Positions 1 through 5,782 of a DNA stretch of 6,431 nt are shown in pieces. The notes beneath the pieces are model-generated. The model saw nothing but the letters and a program-made list of their open reading frames with translations. It did no database searches and had not been told where the DNA came from. Source of the DNA: Planctomycetota bacterium. Lineage in GTDB: Bacteria; Planctomycetota; UBA1135; GCA-002686595. Every line of letters begins with the position of its first letter. The first letter of the stretch is position 1. The translations under genes were made by a program, and so were the position numbers. The stretch is taken from NCBI GenBank assembly GCA_011524785.1, contig WTJQ01000141.1:1-6431 (forward strand), read 5' to 3'.

Positions 1-247
1 TCCCGAGCCCGGGGTCCTCCCCAGCCTCCAGCCTCGTCCAGGCCTCTGCGATCCCTGCCCGGGCCCCGAGCTCGGCCGTGATCCGGTCCTGCCAGGCCCG
101 GCGCTCCTTTCCCTGGGAGCTGCCCATCGCCAGGAGCGACGCCCCCATGGCGGCGAGCCCCACCATCATGACCAGCGTCATCAGCAGGGCCGAGCCCCGC
201 TCCGTCCCAGGGGTGCCGCTCGCACCTCGCATCGCTCTCGTCCTCAT
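1..247 (-). CDS. GspK/PilX-like minor pseudopilin, 5' part only
   Basis: Reading leftward from ATG at 247-245, 82 codons stay open to the window edge, so only the N-terminus is visible. Residues 1-18 are a basic leader ending in TERG. A hydrophobic segment follows at about 19-42 (SALLMTLVMMVG...), then a charged helix-like stretch (GKERRAWQDRITAELGARAG). This layout is that of a class III-type pilin leader, with likely cleavage after Gly18. There is no Glu at mature position 5, which is the known peculiarity of GspK, the largest minor pseudopilin, which caps the type II secretion pseudopilus; PilX-like type IV pilus proteins are an alternative. The start codon overlaps the stop of the upstream pseudopilin gene as ATGA (247-244), which suggests translational coupling and supports this start; an in-frame ATG five codons later (232) is a weaker alternative. 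Position as third gene after GspI- and GspJ-like genes supports the GspK reading. The missing C-terminus prevents a firm family call. Confidence 0.72.
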   Translation of the reverse strand, partial: MRTRAMRGASGTPGTERGSALLMTLVMMVGLAAMGASLLAMGSSQGKERRAWQDRITAELGARAGIAEAWTRLEAGEDPGLG

Positions 248-900
248 CGTGTCCTCACCGCAAGGGTCGCGGTCCCCGTCCTCCTCTCGATCCGCCCGGT
301 ACCCGTCCGTGCCTCGAGGGTCACGGCCACGGTCACGAGGTCGTCCACCCGCGAGACCCGTAGCCCTGGCGGGCTGTACGGCTCCCCACGGACGTCCCGC
401 ACCATCTCTCCTGGTCCCAGGTCCCCCGATCGAGCGGCCACGCCCGCACAGAGCAAACGAGTCCGCTGGGACCCGTCGGCGAGGGTGCTCCGCTCCCGGA
501 TCGAGCCCTCGTCCACCAGCCCGTCGCCGTCGTCGTCCAGGCCGTTCGGCTGCTCGCGCTTGTCGCGAACCCATAGCAGGCCCAGCGTCTCGTCGATGCG
601 ACCGACGCCCTCGACCCAGCGCGCCCGGGGGACCACGAGGACCCAGGCACCCTCCTGGAGCAAGCGCAGGTCCTCGACCAGCACTGAGCCCGTGTTCGCA
701 AGGGTCGCCTCCTCGAGCAGGTCCCTGACCTCGCGTGCCGTGCGAGCTGCGCGCGTCTCCAGCTCCGTCAGGAGCATGGCGTCCGCGTAGGCAGCGTTCG
801 CCCGCCGCGCCACCCCGACGGTGATGCCCATCAGGCCCAGCACGAGCCCGGCGGCCAGCAGGAGCTCGACCAGCGTGAAGCCGCCGCGTTGCCCCCTCAC
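244..900 (-). CDS. GspJ-like minor pseudopilin with Asp-rich calcium-loop motif
   Basis: Predicted 218-residue type IV-like prepilin. The leader is very short (MRGQRGG). Cleavage is expected after Gly7, giving a mature N-terminus FTLVELLLAAG with Phe1 and the conserved Glu5, followed by a hydrophobic helix to about residue 31. Prepilin peptidase would cut and methylate it, and the helix would pack in a pseudopilus spanning the periplasm. The chosen start is GTG at 900, which overlaps the upstream stop as GTGA and puts the leader at normal length; an ATG at 957 in the same frame would add 19 residues with no pilin logic. The globular part holds LDDDGDGLVDEG (about 121-132, bases 508-537), an EF-hand/thrombospondin-3-like acidic loop with Asp122, Asp124, Asp126, Gly127 and Asp130 suitably spaced to bind calcium. 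Second position in an I-J-K-like order favours GspJ; PilW-type type IV pilus proteins are similar, and the sequence alone does not separate them. Confidence 0.83.
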   Translation of the reverse strand: MRGQRGGFTLVELLLAAGLVLGLMGITVGVARRANAAYADAMLLTELETRAARTAREVRDLLEEATLANTGSVLVEDLRLLQEGAWVLVVPRARWVEGVGRIDETLGLLWVRDKREQPNGLDDDGDGLVDEGSIRERSTLADGSQRTRLLCAGVAARSGDLGPGEMVRDVRGEPYSPPGLRVSRVDDLVTVAVTLEARTGTGRIERRTGTATLAVRTR

Positions 901-1493
901 AGGTTCGCCCTCACGGTCCGGAGGCTGACACGCTGCCTCGGGTTGCCGGTGCCCCACTCCACGCGCACCTCGACCGGGAGCACGCGGTGATCCTCTGCTC
1001 GGCTACCGCCCGTGAGGACACCATCTCCATTGAGGTCGCGCGGACATCCGAGCGGCTCGTCCTGGCAGAGCTCCGTGAGCTCGGCAGCGATTCCATCGCC
1101 CACCACGGGGAGCCGCACGGTGACCGTCCCGGCCTCGAGGAGGCCGGTGGGGATGGGCAGGCTCTCCCCCGCGACGCTCAGTCCCTCGACGGAGCGCGTC
1201 GACCCGGGCGCCTGACCGCCCTCGGCAGGGTCGTCCGCAGGATCGTCGTTGTAGCGGCGCCAGAGCTGATCGAAGGGCGTGCCCTCCACCTCGGCCATGA
1301 CGTGCTCGGCGACCTGCAGGGCCACCGTCACCTCTCGCTCGGTGGCTCGAACCCGCGCGCTGCGCTCGATCCCCCTGGCCAGTGCCAGGAAGGCCACCGA
1401 GACGACCGCCATGCTGACCGTGACCTCCAGCAGCGTGAACCCGCTGCGGGACCCGTTCCCCCCGTTGTGGACTGTGCTGTTCCTTCGCTGCAT
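897..1493 (-). CDS. GspI/PilV-like minor pseudopilin with Cys-flanked DxNxDG loop
   Basis: Predicted 198-residue prepilin and first gene of the leftward operon. The leader is 18 residues (MQRRNSTVHNGGNGSRSG), with cleavage after Gly18. The mature protein starts FTLLEVTVSMAVVSVAFLAL, with Phe1, Glu5 and a hydrophobic helix to about residue 40, the signature of type II secretion/type IV pilus pseudopilins. ATG at 1493 is preferred because a purine run GGGGGGAG lies 3 bases upstream and the leader length fits; the frame stays open to 1592, but that extension reads as untranslated leader. The body ends in short strand-like segments (VLPVEVRVEW, QRVSLRTVRA) as in GspI. An unusual insert at about 143-163 has two cysteines (143 and 150) followed by Asp153-Leu-Asn155-Gly-Asp157-Gly (bases 1020-1037), a dockerin-like calcium-loop pattern; the cysteines could form a disulfide outside the cytoplasm. 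The stop overlaps the next gene's GTG (GTGA, 900-897). GspI versus PilV is not resolved. Confidence 0.82.
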   Translation of the reverse strand: MQRRNSTVHNGGNGSRSGFTLLEVTVSMAVVSVAFLALARGIERSARVRATEREVTVALQVAEHVMAEVEGTPFDQLWRRYNDDPADDPAEGGQAPGSTRSVEGLSVAGESLPIPTGLLEAGTVTVRLPVVGDGIAAELTELCQDEPLGCPRDLNGDGVLTGGSRAEDHRVLPVEVRVEWGTGNPRQRVSLRTVRANL

Positions 1494-1514
1494 GGACTCC
1501 CCCCGGGCCGTGCA

Positions 1515-1546
1515 CGCTCCTGATCGACCGGTCGGGAGCAGGAGCG
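1515..1546. promoter_or_regulatory. Nested inverted repeat in the divergent region, pseudopilin operon leader
   Basis: Perfect 8-base arms CGCTCCTG (1515-1522) and CAGGAGCG (1539-1546) flank 16 bases that contain a perfect 10-base palindrome, CGACCGGTCG (1525-1534). The element begins 22 bases upstream of the GspI-like start codon and ends about 97 bases upstream of mtnA. In the pseudopilin transcript it could fold as a hairpin just ahead of the ribosome-binding purines; as DNA it could be an operator for a dimeric repressor. GC-rich DNA throws up such dyads by chance, so function is inferred from position only. Confidence 0.35.
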
Positions 1547-1630
1547 CGATCCGCCCCTCGGCGCTGCACCACGTGGAGACTCGCGGTCCCAACCGCAGGA
1601 ACGGCTGCCTCGGGACGAGAACCTCAGGGC

Positions 1631-1636
1631 TAGACT
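1631..1636 (+). promoter_or_regulatory. Possible -10 element of mtnA (leaderless transcript candidate)
   Basis: TAGACT (1631-1636) matches the bacterial -10 consensus at four of six positions, including the first two and the last. It lies so that transcription about seven bases downstream would begin at or beside the A of the mtnA ATG (1643). No convincing Shine-Dalgarno sequence lies in the 10 bases before that ATG, which fits a leaderless message. No good -35 hexamer is visible; CTGCCT at 1605-1610 is weak and the spacing is long. It is a suggestion only. Confidence 0.25.
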
Positions 1637-1642
1637 CTCCCC

Positions 1643-2719
1643 ATGGGCTCCTCCTCTCCGTCCCACCCCGAGACGCTCTCCTGGATCGGCGACCTCACGG
1701 GCCACGTCCAGATGGTCGAGCAGACCCTGCTCCCCACCGAACACGTCCAGCTCGAGGTGCGCACCGTCCCCGCGATGGTGGACGCCATTCGAAGGCTCGC
1801 GGTCCGAGGCGCTCCGGCGATCGGCGTCGCCGCAGGGTACGGAGTCGTGCTCGGAGCAGCCGCAGCAGCGCGCGAGGGGAGCAACGTGCGTGAGGCGGCC
1901 TCCGCAGCCATCGAGGCCCTCTGGGTGTCCCGCCCGACAGCCGTCAACCTCTTCTGGGCCCTGGACCGCATGCGGGGCATCCTGGCGGCCACCGAGAACC
2001 TCGAAGGCGAGGCCCTCGCCGAGCGCCTGCTGGAGGAGGCCCTCGCGATCCACGAGAGCGACCGCGACACGTGCCGGCGCATCGGGGCCCACGGCGCGCC
2101 GCTGCTGGAGGACGGAGCCACGGTGCTCACACACTGCAACGCTGGCGCCCTCGCGACCGGAGGCATGGGGACGGCACTCGCACCCATCTACACGGCGCAC
2201 GCTCAGGGGAAACGCGTCGACGTCTTCGCCGACGAGACCCGCCCTCTGCTGCAGGGCGCACGGATCACGTGCTGGGAGCTGCAGCAGGCAGGCGTCCCCG
2301 TGACGCTCATCACCGACGGAATGGCGGCGCGGGTCATGGCCGAGGGCCGCATCCAGGCCGTCATCGTGGGCTCCGATCGCATCACGCGAGGCGGCGACGT
2401 CTGCAACAAGATCGGAACCTTCGGGGTCGCCCTCGCCGCGCGTCACCACGGGGTTCCGTTCCACGTCGCCGCACCCCTCTCGACCGTCGACACCGAGCTG
2501 CTCGAGGGCAAGGACATCCCCATCGAGGAGCGGGACCCCGATGAGGTCGGACACGGCTTCGGGCGACGCACCGCCCCAGAGGGCGTGCGCATCTACAACC
2601 CGGCCTTCGACGTCACGCCGCGCGACCTGGTCACCTCCATCATCACCGAGGTCGGCGTCATCGAGCGCCCCGACGTGGCCGGCATGGAGCAGGCACTCCG
2701 CGAGGGTGGGCGGCTGTGA
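1643..2719 (+). CDS. mtnA: Methylthioribose-1-phosphate isomerase (methionine salvage)
   Basis: The 358-residue product matches the usual MtnA length. MtnA converts 5-methylthioribose-1-phosphate to 5-methylthioribulose-1-phosphate in the cytoplasm, the ring-opening step that recycles methylthioadenosine to methionine. Family landmarks are in order: VRGAPAIGVAAGYG at about 54-67 (substrate-binding RGAPAIG), LTHCNAGALATGGMGTALAPI at 162-182 with the catalytic cysteine at Cys165, and VGSDRITRGGDVCNKIGTF at 242-260 with the catalytic aspartate at Asp245. The fold is shared with the eIF2B alpha/beta/delta family, but the Cys/Asp pair and GAPAIG motif mark the isomerase. The start at 1643 gives the normal N-terminal distance to the RGAPAIG motif. 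No clear ribosome-binding site precedes it, and a possible -10 box lies immediately upstream. Its stop overlaps the GTG of the downstream lipoprotein gene (GTGA, 2716-2719), implying one transcript. No other methionine-salvage gene is in the window. All key residues are intact. Confidence 0.96.
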   Translation: MGSSSPSHPETLSWIGDLTGHVQMVEQTLLPTEHVQLEVRTVPAMVDAIRRLAVRGAPAIGVAAGYGVVLGAAAAAREGSNVREAASAAIEALWVSRPTAVNLFWALDRMRGILAATENLEGEALAERLLEEALAIHESDRDTCRRIGAHGAPLLEDGATVLTHCNAGALATGGMGTALAPIYTAHAQGKRVDVFADETRPLLQGARITCWELQQAGVPVTLITDGMAARVMAEGRIQAVIVGSDRITRGGDVCNKIGTFGVALAARHHGVPFHVAAPLSTVDTELLEGKDIPIEERDPDEVGHGFGRRTAPEGVRIYNPAFDVTPRDLVTSIITEVGVIERPDVAGMEQALREGGRL

Positions 2720-5424
2720 GATCCAACGGGGCGAGCGGGCGCGGCCTGCGGGCCCGGCTTGCGCTCGGCCTGCTCGGCCTCTGCGCATGGACCGGCTGCG
2801 CCGGTCAGGATCCATCCCCGGTCGAGTCCGGGATGACCGAGCCGGGGCAGCTCCCGGCCCCGAGCGATCCGGTCGCGAACGAGGACGACGACGAGAGCCA
2901 GCTCGAGCGCCTCCGCTGGCTCGAGCAGATGCACCGGGCCGCTCCCGGGACCGACTGGCGTGCCATCGAGCGGGCCAACCGGAATGCCGAGCGGCTCCGC
3001 CGGAACGCCCTGGCGACCGGCATGGCCTCCCCGCCACCGACCGGCTGGTCGTGGGAGGAGGTCGGCAGCCGCAACCAGGCCGGGCACACCCGCTGCGCGG
3101 CGTACGGGCCGGAGCGTCCCGGGGGACGCCGCCTCTACGTGGGCTCCGCCAACGGGGGCCTCTGGGAGGCCGACCTGGACGGCAGCGGCTGGACCCCGCT
3201 CTCGGACGAGCTCTTCGGGGGGGTCGACGAGGTCGTCGCCCTGGCCCCGGCGGACCTCGCGGACCCGGACGTGCTCCTCATGCGCCAGGGCGCGAGCCTC
3301 CTGCGCTCCGACGACGGGGGCGCGACCTGGACGCTCCCCGCAGGCTCCGGGCTCGCCTCGGCGCGCACCTTGACCCTCCTTCCAGGAGCCGTCCCGACGG
3401 TGCTGCTGTACGGCAGCACGGGTGGCAACAGCGTCCTGCTGGCTTCCACGGACCGAGGCCTGACGTTCCAGGTCCGCAAGAGCTGGCCCTCGACCTGGCC
3501 CGGGGACCTCTGGGTCCCGCAGGTGGGGCCGAACGCGGGTCAGCACCTGTTCGTCTACCAGGGCGGGAGCGTGCGGCGCTCCCTGGACGGTGGCGTCACA
3601 TGGGCCAGCGGGGGCTCCCCGGTCAGTGGAAGCGAAGGGCACCTGACCGGCTCCGAGGCCGGAGGCGGGACGACGCTCTACACCGTGACGCGCAACGGGG
3701 GGAGCTGGGTCCTGCACCGCTCCGATGACCAGGGCGTCACGTTCTCGGGCCCACGAAGCCTCCCCGAGTACTGGGGCAGCCAGCGCTCCCTGTGCGGCTT
3801 CAGCGCGGATCCGGACCGCCTCGTCACGGGCGGTGTGAACGGCTACCGCTCCGCGGACGGCGGGCAGACCTGGACCCAGATCAACTCCTGGGGTGAGTAC
3901 TACGGGAGCCCGGCCACCAAGCTGCACGCGGACCTGCGCGGGATCGACGTGCATCCCCATCCAGACGGCCCGGCCTTCGGGGACATCGTCTACTTCAACA
4001 CCGACGGGGGCACGTACCGCTCCACCGACGGCGGGGCCACGGTGCAGAACCTCTGCCTCGTCGGCCTCGGGGTCGGCCAGTTCTATTCGACGAAGTCCGG
4101 GAGCGGGAACCCCGACCGGATCCACGGTGGCACGCAGGACCAGGGCTACCAGGTCGGGAACAAGGTGCCCTCGACGGGCCCCGGTCCCTCCACCTCGTTC
4201 ACGCAGGTGATCTCTGGCGACTACGGTCACCTGTCGACCCACGCATCCGGCTCGCTGAACCGCGTGTACGCCCCGTACCCGGGCTTCACGCTCGTCGTCA
4301 GCGGCGGTCTGCCCAGCACCCAGTCCGCGGACTTCCCGCCGGGAGCCTCGCACCTGTGGCTCCCGCCCGTCGTCGCGGACCCGACCAACTACGGGAGCTT
4401 CTTCTTCTGCGGGCGGCGCCTGTGGCGCCAGAGCAGCCCAAACTGGACCGCGACCCAGCACTCCAGCACCGACTTCGGCGCGGGAGCCGGCGCGTACCTG
4501 TCCGCCCTGGCCTTCTCGCCCGTGGACCCGCAACTCGCCTGGGCGGCGAACGACGCGGGACGGCTGTGGCGGTCCGCGGACGGCGGGGTCACCTGGACCG
4601 AGTCGCCCCAGGGCATCCCGGGCTCGCACTACTTCTACGGCAACTGCCTGGCCCCGCACCCCACGGACCCGCTCCGCGTCGCGGCTTCGGGGTCCGGCTA
4701 CTCCACCGCGGGAGTGAGGCTGTCGACGGACGGAGGCGTGACGTGGACCGGACTGACCGCGGGCCTGCCCGCCACGATGGTCTACGACGTCGCCTGGTCG
4801 GTCGATGCCCCCGACGACCTCTTCGCCGCCACGGAGGCCGGGGCCTACCACTACGACGCGAGCACCCAGTCCTGGTCGAACGCCATGGGCAGCGAGGCAC
4901 CCGCCACGACCTACTGGAGCGTCGAGCGAGTGCCGTCGGGCGGCTTGATGCGCTTCGGGACTTATGGGCGCGGCATCTGGGACCTCGTCCTGGAGCAGGA
5001 GCCTCCGGAGGTCACCCGCTACTGCTCTCCCAACGTGCAGAACTCCACGGGAGCCCCGGGCCGGCTCGAGCTGACGGGCGCCGTCTCGGCCAGTAGCACC
5101 GACCTCACCCTCACGGCGACGCAGCTGCCCGCGGGCCAGTTCGGGATGTTCCTGTGCTCGCGGACCAGCGCCTCGCTCCCGTTCGCCGGAGGCTCCTTCG
5201 GAATCCTCTGCCTCGGCTCCCCTATCGGGCGCTACCAGACGGCGATTCAGAACTCGGGCTCGGGGGGGACCATCGATCTCACCCTCGACCTCACCGCGAT
5301 GCCCCTCCAGCCGCCCGTCGCCGTTGCCCCTGGCGAGACGTGGTTCTTCCAGGCCTGGTACCGCGACGCGAACCCGCTGCCGGCCTCCAACTTCACCGAC
5401 GCTCTTCAGGTGCAGTTCCCCTGA
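2716..5424 (+). CDS. Secreted Asp-box (BNR/sortilin-like) beta-propeller lipoprotein
   Basis: The predicted product has 902 residues. The N-terminus has a basic region (RGLRAR), a hydrophobic core (about 13-25) and AWTGC, so lipidation at Cys28 is likely, although Trp at -3 is atypical. An acidic Pro-rich linker (29-62) and a charged helical segment (64-100, with ERLRWLEQMHR) precede the propeller. Eight Asp boxes (SxDxGxTW/F) begin near residues 198, 244, 289, 336, 379, 436, 620 and 670. GGTQDQG (471-477) and GTYGRGIWDL (748-757) resemble motifs seen in secreted sortilin-like, many-bladed propeller proteins. A distinct module runs from YCSPN at 769 to the C-terminus (134 residues). GTG at 2716 is chosen because it overlaps the mtnA stop and gives a proper signal peptide. 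Function is unknown: the fold serves binding or glycan hydrolysis (sialidases, GH74), but I see no diagnostic catalytic set. Likely location is the outer membrane, periplasm or cell surface. Confidence 0.85.
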   Translation: MRSNGASGRGLRARLALGLLGLCAWTGCAGQDPSPVESGMTEPGQLPAPSDPVANEDDDESQLERLRWLEQMHRAAPGTDWRAIERANRNAERLRRNALATGMASPPPTGWSWEEVGSRNQAGHTRCAAYGPERPGGRRLYVGSANGGLWEADLDGSGWTPLSDELFGGVDEVVALAPADLADPDVLLMRQGASLLRSDDGGATWTLPAGSGLASARTLTLLPGAVPTVLLYGSTGGNSVLLASTDRGLTFQVRKSWPSTWPGDLWVPQVGPNAGQHLFVYQGGSVRRSLDGGVTWASGGSPVSGSEGHLTGSEAGGGTTLYTVTRNGGSWVLHRSDDQGVTFSGPRSLPEYWGSQRSLCGFSADPDRLVTGGVNGYRSADGGQTWTQINSWGEYYGSPATKLHADLRGIDVHPHPDGPAFGDIVYFNTDGGTYRSTDGGATVQNLCLVGLGVGQFYSTKSGSGNPDRIHGGTQDQGYQVGNKVPSTGPGPSTSFTQVISGDYGHLSTHASGSLNRVYAPYPGFTLVVSGGLPSTQSADFPPGASHLWLPPVVADPTNYGSFFFCGRRLWRQSSPNWTATQHSSTDFGAGAGAYLSALAFSPVDPQLAWAANDAGRLWRSADGGVTWTESPQGIPGSHYFYGNCLAPHPTDPLRVAASGSGYSTAGVRLSTDGGVTWTGLTAGLPATMVYDVAWSVDAPDDLFAATEAGAYHYDASTQSWSNAMGSEAPATTYWSVERVPSGGLMRFGTYGRGIWDLVLEQEPPEVTRYCSPNVQNSTGAPGRLELTGAVSASSTDLTLTATQLPAGQFGMFLCSRTSASLPFAGGSFGILCLGSPIGRYQTAIQNSGSGGTIDLTLDLTAMPLQPPVAVAPGETWFFQAWYRDANPLPASNFTDALQVQFP

Positions 5425-5457
5425 AGCGGCGCCAGGGGCATCGTAAGCCCGGCGCTT
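5424..5457 (+). terminator. Weak hairpin at the end of the lipoprotein gene
   Basis: Beginning at the last base of the stop codon, AAGCG (5424-5428) can pair with CGCTT (5453-5457), and GGGC (5436-5439) with GCCC (5447-5450) around a 7-base loop. The two stems are separated by an asymmetric internal loop. No T tract follows, so this is at best a weak terminator or a 3'-end-stabilising structure for the mtnA-lipoprotein message. Confidence 0.25.
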
Positions 5458-5475
5458 GGACCTGCGCGCACGGCC

Positions 5476-5505
5476 CCAGTGCGACCGGCTCCAGTGCGAC
5501 CGGCT
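5476..5505. repeat. Perfect 15-base tandem duplication
   Basis: The unit CCAGTGCGACCGGCT occurs twice head to tail with no mismatch (5476-5490 and 5491-5505), and the first two bases of a third unit follow. It lies in noncoding sequence about 50 bases after the lipoprotein stop. It is most simply a replication-slippage duplication; two copies are too few to call a functional repeat array. Confidence 0.85.
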
Positions 5506-5576
5506 CCCCGCGCGCTGCGCCCAGCATGGTTCGTCCCGGGCATGGACCCCAGCCCCTCCAGCTCCTGGACGATGGC

Positions 5577-5621
5577 CGTGTTCGCGCCGCAGCCTCGCAG
5601 GACGAGGCAGGACCGAACACG
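5577..5621. terminator. Two-tier hairpin at the centre of the convergent gap
   Basis: The outer arms CGTGTTCG (5577-5584) and CGAACACG (5614-5621) are perfectly complementary over 8 bases. Inside them GCCTCG (5592-5597) pairs with CGAGGC (5603-5608) around the 5-base loop CAGGA. The internal loop has 7 bases on one side and 5 on the other. The dyad centre (about 5599-5600) is close to the midpoint of the gap (about 5603), as expected for a shared bidirectional terminator. No T tract follows on either strand, so factor-dependent termination, a small structured RNA or an extragenic palindromic repeat are alternatives. The pairing is seen directly; the function is inferred. Confidence 0.4.
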
Positions 5622-5669
5622 TGACCGCCCCCTAGCTGGCGCCGGCCCGGGTCAGAGGAAGGTCTCACC

Positions 5670-5688
5670 CACCGCCGGCGCAGCGGTG
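5670..5688. other. Short GC-rich hairpin
   Basis: CACCGC (5670-5675) and GCGGTG (5683-5688) form a perfect 6-base stem with a 7-base loop (CGGCGCA). It lies in the noncoding gap about 95 bases beyond the glyA stop. No T tract is adjacent. It could contribute to 3'-end structure of the glyA message, but stems of this size are common by chance in such GC-rich DNA. Confidence 0.25.
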
Positions 5689-5753
5689 CCGGCCGAGCAT
5701 CACGCCTCAGAGTCATACGTACACCCGCGGTCACGGCCGTGGGCCGCCCCTAT

Positions 5754-5781
5754 GCTCAGTGCCAGCCCATTGAGACTGAGC
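5754..5781 (-). terminator. Hairpin just after glyA
   Basis: One base beyond the glyA stop codon (5785-5783, minus strand), GCTCAGT and ACTGAGC form a perfect 7-base stem (5754-5760 with 5775-5781) around a 14-base loop. The position immediately after the stop suits a terminator or message-protecting structure. The following minus-strand bases (ATAGGGGCGG) contain no T tract, so it is not a canonical intrinsic terminator. Confidence 0.4.
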
Positions 5782-5782
5782 G

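Larger units (their letters stand above)
5425..5782. other. 358-base convergent intergenic region, no credible gene
   Basis: This gap separates the rightward lipoprotein gene from the leftward glyA. Reading frames cross it on both strands, but their translations are Arg/Pro/Ala-rich, lack any recognisable motif and run into the flanking genes, so they are treated as GC-driven frames. It holds a 15-base tandem duplication (5476-5505) and hairpin-forming sequences at 5424-5457, 5577-5621, 5670-5688 and 5754-5781, plus an imperfect dyad at 5727-5747 built around the palindrome CACGGCCGTG (5732-5741). No promoter or RNA gene could be identified. Confidence 0.6.

Noticed and set aside
78..728. A 216-codon plus-strand frame opposite the GspJ- and GspK-like genes
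   Set aside because: The translation is Arg/Pro/Ser-rich with no motif, while the minus strand has two prepilin signatures with coupled starts.
1494..1642. A riboswitch (for example SAM-responsive) upstream of mtnA
   Set aside because: The gap is only 149 bases, no known SAM-riboswitch core was recognisable, and the visible dyad lies far from mtnA and nearer the pseudopilin start.
1328..3037. A 569-codon open frame antisense to mtnA
   Set aside because: It covers the intact mtnA with all catalytic residues and the GspI-like gene start in another frame; its translation is low-complexity Arg/Ser/Gly/Asp.
2593..4851. A 752-codon open frame antisense to the lipoprotein gene
   Set aside because: The sense strand encodes a signal peptide and repeated Asp boxes. 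The antisense product is Arg/Gly/Ala/Val-rich with no recognisable motif and arises from high GC at third positions.
2716..5424. Calling the propeller protein a sialidase
   Set aside because: Asp boxes are shared by many propeller families. I could not identify the arginine triad or the N-terminal RIP motif of sialidases, so only the fold is claimed.
5577..5621. Integron attC-like recombination site
   Set aside because: The folded element lacks the GTTRRRY/RYYYAAC ends and the extrahelical bases of attC sites, and the neighbours are not gene cassettes.
5393..5734. A minus-strand 113-codon frame in the convergent gap
   Set aside because: It overlaps the end of the lipoprotein gene, crosses the tandem duplication and a hairpin, is Arg/Pro/Gly-rich and shows no domain; I judge it noncoding, though a small gene cannot be excluded absolutely.
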